From assembly GCF_001685485.1 (NCBI RefSeq), contig NZ_BDEL01000001.1, positions 1,795,501 to 1,859,500 of the forward strand: a DNA stretch of 64,000 bases. The letters run 5' to 3'. Under the pieces are notes generated by a model. It did not search any database, was not told the DNA's origin, and saw only the letters and a list, made by a program, of their open reading frames with translations. Both the position numbers and the translations under genes were made by a program. Of the stretch, positions 46,224 through 55,937 are shown one piece after another; within the stretch, counting starts at the first letter, position 1; each line of letters starts with the position of its first letter. Source of the DNA: Formosa haliotis. GTDB lineage: Bacteria > Bacteroidota > Bacteroidia > Flavobacteriales > Flavobacteriaceae.

Positions 46224-47888
46224 TTAAAATTTATATTCTGAAAGCGGTTTAGGAAACTCTTCAGGATTTGCCGCTAAATGGTAACGCGGATCATGAACGT
46301 CTTCTATAATAATATCTTTAAACCCAGGATTACCTTTATATAACAAGGCTTTACAATCTTCGCTTAAATGCTTCAGCTTAATGGTTTTGCCTTCAGCTTC
46401 GTATTTATTAACAATATTTGTAATCGCCTCTAAAGCTGAATGATCGCTTACACGAGATTCAACAAAATCGATAATCACCTCATCTGGATCATTTTTTACA
46501 TCGAACTTTTCATTAAACGCTGTTATGGACCCAAAGAATAATGGCCCCCAAATTTCGTAGGTTTTTACTTTTCCATCATCAGATAAACGTTTTCTCGCTC
46601 TAATCTTTTTAGCATTTTCCCAGGCGAAAGCTAAAGCCGAAATAATTACACCTACAAATACCGCTATGGCTAAATCGTAAATTACAGTAACGGCAGAAAC
46701 TATCACTAAAACTACAGCATCTGCTACAGGTATTTTTCTAATAATTCGGAAACTAGACCAAGCAAAAGTTTCAATAACCATCATAAACATTACCCCCACT
46801 AACGCGGCAATGGGCACTTGTTCTATATATTTATCAGTAAATAAAATAAAAGTTAATAAGGTAACAGCCATCATAACTCCCGACAATCTTCCTCGACCAC
46901 CGGCATTAATATTAATAACCGTTTGGCCAATCATACCACAACCACCTGTTCCTCCAAACAAGCCACTCACCATATTTCCGGCACCTTGAGCTATACATTC
47001 TCGGTTTCCGTTACCACGTGTTTCTGTTAATTCGTCGACTAAATTCATCGTCATTAACGATTCAATTAAACCTACAGAAGCTGCTAAAAAAGCATAGGGT
47101 AAAATAAATTTAAGCGTATCTATATTGAATGGCAAATTTTGCCACAATTCTAAATTAGGAGTTGGAAATTCCCCTTTTAAACCAGTTCCGCCACCTTCAA
47201 TAATATAAGACCCAACAGTACTTACATCTAGTCCACCAAAAACAGCAACGAACGTAGTAATTAAAATGGCCGTTAAAGCTGCTGGAATTTTAGTGGTGAT
47301 TTTTGGTAACAACCACATAATTCCCATAGTTAAAGCCACCAGGCCAATCATGATATAAAGTTCCGATCCTTCCATCGGAATGTTAATATAATTTTTAACG
47401 CCTTCTGCTGTGACTTCTAATTTTTTATGAGAAAACATACGTACTTGCGCCATAAAAATAACGATAGCTAAACCATTAACAAACCCTAACATAACCGGGT
47501 GAGGAATCAATCTTACAAATCGACCTAGCTTAAAAACACCAGCACATATTTGTATAATTCCCATTAAAATTACGGCTGCTAAAAGGTAGAAATACCCCAT
47601 GTTTTCCACAGGTACATCGAACATCATTCCACGTGCATGACCTTCGGAAATAAGGTGCACAAAAATAACTGCAACAGCACCTGCTGCTCCAGAAATTAAC
47701 CCAGGCCGACCACCAAAAATAGCTGTAATAAGTCCAACAATAAAAGCACCAGAAAGCGCCACTAATGGATCTATTTGCGCCACAAAAGCAAAAGCAACCA
47801 CTTCGGGAATCATGGCTAACGACACCGTAATACCTGCCAATATATCATCTTTTGGATTAGGCGTTATTTTTCTTATAAAATCTGTCAT
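46224..47888 (-). CDS. SulP-family inorganic anion transporter
   Basis: An inner membrane anion transporter of 554 residues. About 430 residues form the multi-span SulP core (ITVSLAMIPEVVAFAFVAQIDP, GRPGLISGAAGAVAVIFVHL, CGMIGQTVININAGGRGRLSG; each in part), followed by a C-terminal cytoplasmic STAS domain (KVKTYEIWGPLFFGSITAF, FDVKNDPDEVIIDFVESRVSDHSAL in part). SulP members move sulfate, bicarbonate, chloride or nitrate; the substrate cannot be told here. It is a stand-alone gene with a shared terminator. Confidence 0.9.
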   Translation of the reverse strand: MTDFIRKITPNPKDDILAGITVSLAMIPEVVAFAFVAQIDPLVALSGAFIVGLITAIFGGRPGLISGAAGAVAVIFVHLISEGHARGMMFDVPVENMGYFYLLAAVILMGIIQICAGVFKLGRFVRLIPHPVMLGFVNGLAIVIFMAQVRMFSHKKLEVTAEGVKNYINIPMEGSELYIMIGLVALTMGIMWLLPKITTKIPAALTAILITTFVAVFGGLDVSTVGSYIIEGGGTGLKGEFPTPNLELWQNLPFNIDTLKFILPYAFLAASVGLIESLMTMNLVDELTETRGNGNRECIAQGAGNMVSGLFGGTGGCGMIGQTVININAGGRGRLSGVMMAVTLLTFILFTDKYIEQVPIAALVGVMFMMVIETFAWSSFRIIRKIPVADAVVLVIVSAVTVIYDLAIAVFVGVIISALAFAWENAKKIRARKRLSDDGKVKTYEIWGPLFFGSITAFNEKFDVKNDPDEVIIDFVESRVSDHSALEAITNIVNKYEAEGKTIKLKHLSEDCKALLYKGNPGFKDIIIEDVHDPRYHLAANPEEFPKPLSEYKF

Positions 47889-47959
47889 GTTTTCCGTTTT
47901 GAAGGGGCAAAAATACAGTTAAAAAGGATTTACACAAGTTCTTACTATAATAATTTCAT

Positions 47960-47967
47960 TAAGTTTG
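47960..47967 (+). promoter_or_regulatory. -7 element for the M14 peptidase gene
   Basis: TAAGTTTG matches TAnnTTTG and lies 17 bases before the ATG at 47985. Confidence 0.55.
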
Positions 47968-47984
47968 AGCCAAAATTATTGAGA

Positions 47985-49718
47985 ATGAAATTATCCAACT
48001 TATCGATTATTATATTCCTATTAATAAACACCTTACAGGCTCAAAACAATACGACCTTTACCACAACTTTCGAGAAAAGCAAAGGGTTAGAAACTGCTAC
48101 TTATGCAGAAACCATTCAGTATTATGAAAATTTAGCTAAGGCCTACCCACAAATTTCAATACAAACCATAGGCGAAACAGATTCTGGCAAACCCTTACAC
48201 GTAATCACCTTAAATCCAGATAGCACTTTTAATTTTTCTGAAATTCAAAAAGACAAATGTATTCTACTTATTAATAATGGGATTCATCCTGGCGAGAGCG
48301 ATGGGATAGACGCCACCATGATGCTCTTTCGAGCTATCGTACAAGGAAAACTAAACATGCCTAAACATACGGTAATAGCGACCATTCCTATTTATAACAT
48401 TGGTGGTAGTTTAAATAGAAATTCTACGACAAGAACGAATCAAAATGGGCCATTAGAATACGGTTTTCGAGGTAATGCGCGGAATTACGATTTAAATCGA
48501 GATTTTATAAAAAGTGATACCAAAAATGCAAAAGCCTTCGCTGAAATTTTTCATCGTGTACAACCCGATATTTTTATAGATAACCACGTGAGTAATGGTG
48601 CAGATTACCAATACACCCTAACCCATTTGTTTACGCAACATGATAAACTTGGAGGTGAATTAGGCAACTATATTCACACCAAAATGATGCCTATATTAGA
48701 GCAAAACTTAGCAAAACAAGATTGGGATATTACCCCGTACGTCAATGTATTTAACCAAGTTCCTGAAGTTGGTTTTAGTCAGTTTATAGATCACCCTCGA
48801 TACTCTACGGGCTACACTACTTTATTTAACACTTTGGGCATGATGGTTGAAACGCATATGTTGAAACCTTACAAACAACGCGTTGAAGGCACTTACGAGC
48901 TAATGAAAAGTATGATTGATATTATTGAAACCGACTATAAAACCATTAAAAAAATTAAAGCCCAAGACACCAAAACTTGGCAACAAGCGAAAACCTATCC
49001 GCTGCAATGGGTTGTAGACACCACTAAATTTTCAACCTTACAATTTAAAGGTTTTGAAGGTGAATATATTAAAAGTGACGTAACGGGTTTAGAACGGTTA
49101 AAATACGATAGGAATAAACCTTTTACAAAACCTGTAAAATATCAAGACTATTTTAAACCTACAGTTGAAATTGAAATCCCAAAAGCCTACATTATTCCGC
49201 AAGGTTGGTTTCCTGTGATAGAGTTATTACAGTTAAACAACATCAAGCTAACTCGTTTAGACAGCGACAAAAAGTTTACTGTTGAAGCCTACCGCATAGA
49301 AAGTTTCGATACTAAAAAGGATGCTTACGAAGGGCATTATTTACACAGCAACACCACTGTCTCTAAAACCACAAAAGACATCACGTTCCGCGCTGGCGAT
49401 TATTACGTAGAAACCAATCAGCCAGGAATTCGTTACTTGCTAGAAACTTTAGAACCTCAAGCAGTAGATTCGTTTTTTAATTGGAACTTTTTCGATACCA
49501 TTTTACAGCAAAAAGAAGGTTTTTCTCCTTATGTATGGGAAGATTTGATTTCTGATATTCTTAAAGAAAACCCGAAACTAAAACGAGAATATGAAGCCAA
49601 GAAAACTTCAGACACCGCTTTTGCAAAAAACTGGTATACACAATTAGATTGGTTACACAAACAAACCAATTATTACGAAAAATCGCATATGCAATATCCG
49701 GTGTATCGTGTAAAATAA
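47985..49718 (+). CDS. M14-family zinc carboxypeptidase-like protein
   Basis: A secreted metallopeptidase of 577 residues. The signal MKLSNLSIIIFLLINTLQAQ is followed by the M14 domain. The zinc-binding HPGESDGID (H-x2-E) is near residue 104, GNARNYDLNRDF near 167, a third ligand His in IFIDNHVSNGADYQYT near 205, and the catalytic Glu may be in MMVETHML near 290. The last ~270 residues are an extra beta-rich domain. The ORF could begin at TTG 47979, but the ATG at 47985 gives the clean signal peptide. It may degrade extracellular peptides or peptidoglycan stems. Confidence 0.85.
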   Translation: MKLSNLSIIIFLLINTLQAQNNTTFTTTFEKSKGLETATYAETIQYYENLAKAYPQISIQTIGETDSGKPLHVITLNPDSTFNFSEIQKDKCILLINNGIHPGESDGIDATMMLFRAIVQGKLNMPKHTVIATIPIYNIGGSLNRNSTTRTNQNGPLEYGFRGNARNYDLNRDFIKSDTKNAKAFAEIFHRVQPDIFIDNHVSNGADYQYTLTHLFTQHDKLGGELGNYIHTKMMPILEQNLAKQDWDITPYVNVFNQVPEVGFSQFIDHPRYSTGYTTLFNTLGMMVETHMLKPYKQRVEGTYELMKSMIDIIETDYKTIKKIKAQDTKTWQQAKTYPLQWVVDTTKFSTLQFKGFEGEYIKSDVTGLERLKYDRNKPFTKPVKYQDYFKPTVEIEIPKAYIIPQGWFPVIELLQLNNIKLTRLDSDKKFTVEAYRIESFDTKKDAYEGHYLHSNTTVSKTTKDITFRAGDYYVETNQPGIRYLLETLEPQAVDSFFNWNFFDTILQQKEGFSPYVWEDLISDILKENPKLKREYEAKKTSDTAFAKNWYTQLDWLHKQTNYYEKSHMQYPVYRVK

Positions 49719-49730
49719 TTCAACATCATT

Positions 49731-49738
49731 TACATTTG
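49731..49738 (+). promoter_or_regulatory. -7 element for the ClC channel gene
   Basis: TACATTTG, 23 bases before the GTG at 49762. Confidence 0.5.
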
Positions 49739-49761
49739 TAACAATCTAATAAACTTATCCA

Positions 49762-51042
49762 GTGCGCTTAAAAAGAAAGAAGTCGTTAATCAAGTATTTA
49801 AACCTACTCGATCAACCTATAAAATTTAATCCGTTTGTGTTTAGTTGGTCCTTTTTTCTTTGGGCCATACTAGGCTTAATAGGCGGCGTAATTGCAGGAG
49901 TTTATTGGATTGTTTTAGAATTCTTAACTCATAAAATTTCAATTTTCGAAGGTTGGCTAGTTATTCCTGTTATGGCAATTTGCGGACTGCTAGCAGGGTT
50001 AATTATTCACTTTATTGGCGATCCTGGAGAAATTCAACTTATTGTAAACAACATCAGGTTTAATAAAGGAAAACTAAATCCGAAGAATAATCCGTCCATG
50101 ATTTTATCATCTTTACTTTGCGTTGCCTCTGGAGGAAGCCTGGGTCCAGAAGCGCCGTTAGTACAAGTTACAGGATCTACAGGAACTTGGTTAGGAAAAA
50201 TATTCCGTTTAAAAGGAGAAGCCCTAAGATCGCTAAGTATAGCAGGTATGGCCTCGGGGTTTACTGCACTTTTTGGAGCTCCACTTGGAGGTAGTTTATT
50301 TGCCTTAGAAATTCTTCATTATAAGCATGCTGTAGAGTATTATCGTGCCATAATTCCAGCGCTTGTAGCGAGTAGTTTTAGCTATATTATTTTTGCACTT
50401 ATTATTCATTTAGGGCTGGGTCCTGTTTGGAATTTATCCGCTTACGAATATTCTGGAATATTCGATTTTGCTTACGCTGTGCTCTTTGCCATTATAGCGA
50501 CAGCCTTAGGTTGGGGGTTTATTTTTTGTGTAAAAAGTTTTAAAATCATTTTTGAAAAATATCCCATGCCAATTTATATTAAAACCTGTGTAGGCGGACT
50601 TATCCTTGGAGTTATTGCTTTTTATTTACCCATAACGCGCTATTTCGGGCATCATGAAATAAACGAATTAATTGACAACCATTTTTCACTTAAATTTCTC
50701 TTTATCATTTTAATTTTTAAAATAATCGCCATTGCTATAACCGTAACTTCTGGATGGCGTGGCGGATTTATTATTCCTTTATTTTTTGTAGGCACCACCT
50801 TAGGACTTATTATTCATCATTTTTTACCTTCGGTAAGTGTAACACTAACCATTGTTAGTTGTATGGCCGCAATAAATGCTTGTGTTACACGAACTCCTAT
50901 GAGTACCACAATTTTGCTAACTACATTAACCGGTTTCGGACATTTAATTCCAATTCTTTTTGCGAGTTTAACAGGATATTTTCTCGCTCCAAAAGTGCCT
51001 TTTATAAGCGCACAAAAAACTCAGGATCAAGACCATAAATAG
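49762..51042 (+). CDS. ClC-family chloride channel or transporter
   Basis: A 426-residue inner membrane protein of the ClC family. It has the three signatures: GSLGPEAPLVQ (with the gating Glu of G-x-E-x-P), GFTALFGAPLGGSLFALE, and GWRGGFIIPLFFVG near residue 330. The conserved gating glutamate is compatible with proton-coupled exchange. The start is GTG (MRLKRKKSLIKYLN); no better start lies nearby, and the -7 element sits just upstream. It stands between the peptidase and the amidoligase cluster (87-base gap), so it may or may not belong to the latter. Confidence 0.9.
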   Translation: MRLKRKKSLIKYLNLLDQPIKFNPFVFSWSFFLWAILGLIGGVIAGVYWIVLEFLTHKISIFEGWLVIPVMAICGLLAGLIIHFIGDPGEIQLIVNNIRFNKGKLNPKNNPSMILSSLLCVASGGSLGPEAPLVQVTGSTGTWLGKIFRLKGEALRSLSIAGMASGFTALFGAPLGGSLFALEILHYKHAVEYYRAIIPALVASSFSYIIFALIIHLGLGPVWNLSAYEYSGIFDFAYAVLFAIIATALGWGFIFCVKSFKIIFEKYPMPIYIKTCVGGLILGVIAFYLPITRYFGHHEINELIDNHFSLKFLFIILIFKIIAIAITVTSGWRGGFIIPLFFVGTTLGLIIHHFLPSVSVTLTIVSCMAAINACVTRTPMSTTILLTTLTGFGHLIPILFASLTGYFLAPKVPFISAQKTQDQDHK

Positions 51043-51128
51043 CGGTTAAAATTTTTATTCAAAATGTAAAAGATATTTAAAAATAATATACTTTTGATTA
51101 AAATTTCTATCGCTATGCAGCGTCTTAA

Positions 51129-52574
51129 ATGAATAAATATATTGTTGTCAATCAACCTGAAAAATGGAATTTTTCGATTGAGAATATTACTGTAATTTCT
51201 GCTCAAGATTATCTTACAAACCCCGAGTTTGCCTTAGTAAAAAAAGCTAGAATCTTTAATTTATGTAAGGATTACTCCTACCAAAGCAAAGGTTATTATG
51301 TGTCCCTTTTGGCCGAGGCTAGAGGACATTTACCTATTCCAACGGTTAAAAATATTGTTGATTTAAAAGCTTTGAAACTCGTACGCATTGTCTCTGATGA
51401 ATTCGACGATATTATTCAGCAAAGTTTAAAAAACATTAAATCTCAAGAATTTACACTAAGTATTTATTTTGGTCAGAATGTGGCTCAGAAATACAAAGAG
51501 TTAAGCCTACTGTTTTACAAACATTTTCAGGTGCCGTTTTTACGTGTAAAATTCAATCACACTACGAAATGGAATATTCAGAGTATTAAAGCGATTTCGG
51601 AATCTGAGATTCCCGTAGAGCATATAGAAAGTGTTCAGGAGTTTGCAAATCAGTATTTTTCTAAAAAGCGTTACGATATTCCGAAGTTAAATAAAAGCGA
51701 CTTCGACTTGGCTATACTTGTAAATCCAAAAGATCCGGCGCCTCCAAGTAACAGTAAAGCTTTAAAGAAATTCGTCGATTTGGCTGAAAAAATGAATATT
51801 TATGCCGAAATCATCGAGCCTAAAGATTTATCACGCTTGTCGTCTTTTGATGCTTTATTTATCCGCCAAAGTACCGAGGTAAATAATGAAGCTTATGCCT
51901 TTGCACGAAAAGCACAGCAGGAAGGCATTGCGATTATAGATTATCCAGATGCCATTTTAAAATGCTGCAATAAGGTGTATATGGCAGAAGCGTTACAAAA
52001 TGCCAATATAGAAACGCCAAAAACTGTTATTGTTCATAAAGACAATAAAAATCAGGTTCTAGATCGTGTCGGTTTACCGTGTGTATTAAAAGCTCCAGAT
52101 TCCACCTTTTCATTTGGTGTTAAAAAAGCGAAAACAGCAGAGGAATATCAAGCTTTGGTTTCGGAAATGCTAAAAGAATCGGACTTGATTATTGCACAGG
52201 AATTTTGTCCTTCAGATTATGATTGGCGCATTGGAATTTTAGACGACAAACCTTTTTTTGCATGTAAATATTATATGGCCAAGGGCCATTGGCAAATTTA
52301 TAACTGGAATGCTAAAAAGAAAACCGAACAAGATGGCGATGCCGATTGTTTGCCTATAGAACAAGTGCCTAAAAATGTTTTAAAAATGGCCGTAAAATCG
52401 GCTAAACTTATGGGTAAAGGTTTATATGGCATCGACATAAAGGTGGTAAATAACCAACCTATGGTTATAGAAATTAACGACAATCCTAATATCGATTTTG
52501 GTGTAGAAGATGCCTATTATGGCGATTTGGTTTACACCGAAATTCTTTCAGCACTAAAAAAACGTTTAGATTAA
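51129..52574 (+). CDS. RimK-like ATP-grasp amidoligase with N-terminal RLAN-type domain
   Basis: A 481-residue cytoplasmic ATP-grasp enzyme. The N-terminal ~180 residues contain the extra domain often fused to RimK-like ligases; the C-terminal half is the ATP-grasp: CNKVYMAEALQNANIETPKT, LPCVLKAPDSTFSFGVKKA, ESDLIIAQEFCPSDYDWRIGIL (in part), GLYGIDIKVVNNQPMVIEIND with the metal-binding E-x-N pair. RimK enzymes join amino acids, often glutamate, to a carboxyl group. The next gene follows after one base and the third overlaps it, so the three form a unit for making or editing a small peptide or modified protein. The substrate is unknown. Confidence 0.87.
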   Translation: MNKYIVVNQPEKWNFSIENITVISAQDYLTNPEFALVKKARIFNLCKDYSYQSKGYYVSLLAEARGHLPIPTVKNIVDLKALKLVRIVSDEFDDIIQQSLKNIKSQEFTLSIYFGQNVAQKYKELSLLFYKHFQVPFLRVKFNHTTKWNIQSIKAISESEIPVEHIESVQEFANQYFSKKRYDIPKLNKSDFDLAILVNPKDPAPPSNSKALKKFVDLAEKMNIYAEIIEPKDLSRLSSFDALFIRQSTEVNNEAYAFARKAQQEGIAIIDYPDAILKCCNKVYMAEALQNANIETPKTVIVHKDNKNQVLDRVGLPCVLKAPDSTFSFGVKKAKTAEEYQALVSEMLKESDLIIAQEFCPSDYDWRIGILDDKPFFACKYYMAKGHWQIYNWNAKKKTEQDGDADCLPIEQVPKNVLKMAVKSAKLMGKGLYGIDIKVVNNQPMVIEINDNPNIDFGVEDAYYGDLVYTEILSALKKRLD

Positions 52575-52575
52575 A

Positions 52576-53802
52576 ATGAATAAAAAATATCATCTTTTTG
52601 ATGTTTATGGAATTGAACTAGAATACATGCTAGTTAATCAATCCGATTTAAAAATAGCTCCAATTGTTGATGCGCTTTTAACTAAAAAAAAAGGCAAATT
52701 AACCTCGGACATCGTTAATGGTAAAATTGCATGGAGCAATGAATTAGTGGCGCATGTGGTAGAGTTAAAAACCAACGGACCAACTAAAGATTTAAACAGC
52801 TTAGCGGACGAATTTTATAAAAACGTTAAAGAAATAAATAGCCTATTACAAGGGCAAAATGCCCAGTTGTTACCATCTGCGGCGCATCCATTTATGAAAC
52901 CTGAAACCGACACCGAGCTTTGGAAACACAGTTACAGTGAGGTTTACGAATTGTATAATCGTATTTTTAACTGTAAAGGTCACGGCTGGAGTAACGTGCA
53001 AAGCGTACACATTAATTTGCCGTTTTTTGACGACAAGGAATTCGAAAAATTACATGCTGCCATCCGAATTATTTTACCTTTAATTCCTGGGTTAAGCGCA
53101 AGTTCTCCTATTCTTGAAAGCAAAATTACAGGATTTAAAGATACCCGTTTAGAATATTACAAAACCAACCAGAAAGAAATTCCTGAGCTTACCGGTTTGG
53201 TAATTCCAGAACGTGTGTTTACAAAATTAGACTATTACGCTACCATTTTTGAACCGATAAAAAAAGCCATACAACCTTTTGATACGCACAAGATTTTAGA
53301 TCATCATTTTTTAAATTCTCGTGGTGCCATTGCGCGATTCGACAGGAATGCTATAGAAATTCGTTTAATAGATATTCAGGAATGCCCGAAAGCAGATTTA
53401 GCAATTTGTGCATTAATTATTGAAACTCTTAAATTATTAGTCAATAAAAAATTAGCGCATTTAGCTGCTCAAAAACGTTGGGTAAAAGAAGATTTGTTTA
53501 GCATATTAAATGATGCTATAAAATTTGGTGAAAATTCTATAATTACCAATTTAGATTATCTGAATCTATTTGATATTGAAGACGAAACAAGCATACAAAA
53601 TGTTTGGAGGCATCTTTACGATTTAGCGAAACCTCATATTCATAAATCGCATCATATAACAATTGAAACCATTTTAAATGAAGGCACTTTAGCGACGCGA
53701 ATTGAAAATGCTTTGGCAGACGATTTTTCCGAAGCACGTATAAAAAGTGTCTATACAAACCTAGCCGATTGTCTTCAAAACAACCTTTTATTTTTAAAAT
53801 GA
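52576..53802 (+). CDS. Glutamate-cysteine ligase family 2 (GCS2)-like carboxylate-amine ligase
   Basis: A 408-residue protein of the GCS2 (YbdK-type) ligase family. The opening YGIELEYMLVNQSDLKIAPI carries the Mg/ATP-binding glutamates of this fold; SVHINLPFFDD and SRGAIARFDRNAIEIRLIDIQECP are further conserved parts. These enzymes form gamma-glutamyl or related amide bonds with ATP. It starts one base after the RimK-like gene and its TGA overlaps the next ATG (53799-53802), so all three are coupled. A second amide bond maker next to an ATP-grasp ligase suggests a peptide of at least two bonds. True substrates unknown. Confidence 0.87.
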   Translation: MNKKYHLFDVYGIELEYMLVNQSDLKIAPIVDALLTKKKGKLTSDIVNGKIAWSNELVAHVVELKTNGPTKDLNSLADEFYKNVKEINSLLQGQNAQLLPSAAHPFMKPETDTELWKHSYSEVYELYNRIFNCKGHGWSNVQSVHINLPFFDDKEFEKLHAAIRIILPLIPGLSASSPILESKITGFKDTRLEYYKTNQKEIPELTGLVIPERVFTKLDYYATIFEPIKKAIQPFDTHKILDHHFLNSRGAIARFDRNAIEIRLIDIQECPKADLAICALIIETLKLLVNKKLAHLAAQKRWVKEDLFSILNDAIKFGENSIITNLDYLNLFDIEDETSIQNVWRHLYDLAKPHIHKSHHITIETILNEGTLATRIENALADDFSEARIKSVYTNLADCLQNNLLFLK

Positions 53803-54479
53803 AACTCGTTTTAACCTGCGAACATGGCGGAAACACGATTCCAACACGATATATATCCTTATTTGAGAATTCAGAAGTTATTCTGAATTCTCATCGAGGA
53901 TACGATTTAGGTGCTTTAGATGTGTTTAAATATTTAAAACCGCTTTCTAGTTTTTCAAACTTTAGCGAAACGAGTCGGTTACTTATAGAACTGAATCGTT
54001 CTTTGCATCATAACAATCTATTTTCAGAATATACGAAACGGACATCAAAAGACACGAAACAACGACTAATTGATGGTTATTATTTAGTATATAGAAATGC
54101 GGTTGAACAGTATATAAAAAAAGAGACTACTAAAGGAAATACTATTTTACATCTATCTGTACATAGCTTTACGCCAGTTTTAAACGGATTAGAACGCCAA
54201 ACCGATTTGGCATTATTATACGATAGTTCTAAAATAGCAGAAAAAACATTTTGCAAACACTTTAAAACAGAATTTGAAAAGCAAAATTCTACTTTAAAAG
54301 TACGATATAATTATCCTTATTTAGGAAGTGCCGACGGGTTTACAACCTATTTACGCCAACATTTCCCGGAAAAATATTTAGGTATTGAACTTGAAATCAA
54401 TCAGAAATATTCTAAAAATAATTTGATGCCATCTGCATTAAAACGTCAAATTTACGACGCTTTAAAAGCCTGTTTATAA
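53799..54479 (+). CDS. N-formylglutamate amidohydrolase-family protein
   Basis: A 226-residue zinc-dependent hydrolase of the FGase family. It starts MKLVLTCEHGGNTIPTRYISLF, with the metal-binding E-H-G motif, and has LLIELNRSLHH, LSVHSFTP and LGIELEINQKY in the expected order. The classical member removes formate from N-formylglutamate in histidine breakdown, but no hut genes are near. Here it probably acts on an amide made by the two upstream ligases. The ATG at 53799 overlaps the preceding stop; the frame could extend upstream to 53769, but that part is inside the GCS2 gene. Confidence 0.87.
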   Translation: MKLVLTCEHGGNTIPTRYISLFENSEVILNSHRGYDLGALDVFKYLKPLSSFSNFSETSRLLIELNRSLHHNNLFSEYTKRTSKDTKQRLIDGYYLVYRNAVEQYIKKETTKGNTILHLSVHSFTPVLNGLERQTDLALLYDSSKIAEKTFCKHFKTEFEKQNSTLKVRYNYPYLGSADGFTTYLRQHFPEKYLGIELEINQKYSKNNLMPSALKRQIYDALKACL

Positions 54480-54554
54480 ACTAGAAACTTTATGTGTAGA
54501 TGTGCTAAACCGATTATCAGAATTGCTAATAACACAATTTAAACGCGCAACACA

Positions 54555-55136
54555 TTAAATAAGCGGACGAATATTAGCATACGAATTCTCTAGAGCTTGA
54601 ATGGCTTCTATTTCGTTTAACCATTCCACTTTTGTAATACCTTCGTTTAATTGAGGCCAAAGGTTGCCTTTAAAATTCGTTGACATTTCGAACCAATGTG
54701 TCACTTTAATTTTAAACTTTCCGTTGCGTTTAAAAATATGGTATGTAGAGTGTAATGGCTTGGTAATTTTTAATCCTGTAACCCCGGTTTCTTCTTCTAC
54801 TTCTCGTAAAGCCGTTTCTTCGATAGACTCTTTTGGCTCGGCCTTTCCTTTAGGTAAATCCCATTTATCATTTCGGTATATAAATAAAATATTTCCATCT
54901 TTATTATATACTTTTCCGCCTCCAGCAACAACATTAGGCAACTTTTTCAGAAACTTTTTAAGCAGTTTATCTGGGTTTTTATGAATTAACCTCACCTCTT
55001 TTAAAGACGTATTATTCAAATCTTTAATAACTTTACCAATATGTACAGTATCTAGTAAATAATTCTTAAAATACGTTTCCTTTTCTACCTCTGTGGTTAA
55101 AACAATAGGCTTATCGTTGACAAAAATTTTATACAT
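54555..55136 (-). CDS. NUDIX hydrolase
   Basis: A 193-residue protein. The Nudix box GKAEPKESIEETALREVEEETGV (in part here: GKAEPKE, REVEEETGV) fits G-x5-E-x7-REUxEExGU exactly, near residue 105. An N-terminal ~70-residue region (MYKIFVNDKPIVLTTEVEKE) precedes it. Nudix enzymes cleave nucleoside diphosphate-linked compounds; the substrate is unknown. The -7 element TAGGTTTG (55186-55193, minus) lies 49 bases before the ATG. It is divergent from pyrE and convergent with the amidoligase cluster. Confidence 0.9.
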   Translation of the reverse strand: MYKIFVNDKPIVLTTEVEKETYFKNYLLDTVHIGKVIKDLNNTSLKEVRLIHKNPDKLLKKFLKKLPNVVAGGGKVYNKDGNILFIYRNDKWDLPKGKAEPKESIEETALREVEEETGVTGLKITKPLHSTYHIFKRNGKFKIKVTHWFEMSTNFKGNLWPQLNEGITKVEWLNEIEAIQALENSYANIRPLI

Positions 55137-55185
55137 ATTAAAAAATATCCTGTATTAATTGAGGTAAAAGTATCAATTTTTAAAG

Positions 55186-55193
55186 CAAACCTA
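55186..55193 (-). promoter_or_regulatory. -7 element of the NUDIX gene
   Basis: TAGGTTTG on the minus strand, 49 bases before the ATG. Confidence 0.45.
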
Positions 55194-55253
55194 ATAACTT
55201 TAAAAAAATAATTTTAATCCTAACTAACTATTACATTAATTTAAATTTATGTG

Positions 55254-55261
55254 TAGTTTTG
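55254..55261 (+). promoter_or_regulatory. pyrE -7 element, leaderless layout
   Basis: TAGTTTTG followed by TAACT and the pyrE ATG at 55267. An upstream ATG at 55249 lies before this element and would not be transcribed. Confidence 0.6.
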
Positions 55262-55266
55262 TAACT

Positions 55267-55911
55267 ATGATTTTTAACAAACATACCGCTCGAAAAACTG
55301 CTGAAGTTTTATTGCAGGTAAATGCAATAAAACTTAGCCCTAGTGCTCCTTTTACGTGGGCCTCTGGATGGAAATCTCCTATTTACTGCGATAATAGGAT
55401 TATACTATCGTTCCCTCCTATTAGAAACTATATACGTGAAACTATGGCCAAACATATTGAAAAACAATATGGAAAACCCGATGTTATAGCTGGGGTTGCC
55501 ACAGGTGCCATAGGCATTGGTATGCTGGTAGCAGAATATTTAGGCGTACCTTTTATTTATGTAAGACCAGAAGCTAAAAGCCATGGTAGACAAAACCAAA
55601 TAGAAGGCTTTGCTCAAAAAGGTCAGAATGTAGTTGTGGTTGAAGATTTAATTAGCACAGGAAAAAGCAGTCTAAATGCTGTTAAAGCGTTAAGAGAAGC
55701 ACAACTGAATGTAAAAGGTATGATTGCCATTTTTTCTTACGGATTTAGTGTTGCCACAGAGAATTTTAAAAAGGAAAATGTTTCGCTACAAACCTTAAGT
55801 AATTACGAAAGTTTAATTGAACAAGCTGTAGAAACGAATTATATCTCGCAGTCTGAAGTAAAAACTTTAACAGATTGGAATGCTAACCCGAGTGAATGGA
55901 ACGCTATTTGA
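55267..55911 (+). CDS. pyrE: Orotate phosphoribosyltransferase
   Basis: Makes OMP from orotate and PRPP in pyrimidine synthesis. About 214 residues, starting MIFNKHTARKTAEVLLQV. It contains SPFTWASGWKSPIYCDNR-like substrate residues (seen here as PFTWASGWKSPIYCDNR) and the PRPP-binding loop VVVVEDLISTGKSSLNAVKAL. The start at 55267 follows from the -7 element position. It is followed after 26 bases by an SRPBCC gene, a neighbourhood seen in related genomes. Confidence 0.93.
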   Translation: MIFNKHTARKTAEVLLQVNAIKLSPSAPFTWASGWKSPIYCDNRIILSFPPIRNYIRETMAKHIEKQYGKPDVIAGVATGAIGIGMLVAEYLGVPFIYVRPEAKSHGRQNQIEGFAQKGQNVVVVEDLISTGKSSLNAVKALREAQLNVKGMIAIFSYGFSVATENFKKENVSLQTLSNYESLIEQAVETNYISQSEVKTLTDWNANPSEWNAI

Positions 55912-55937
55912 TTGGGTTATAATAAACACAATAAATC

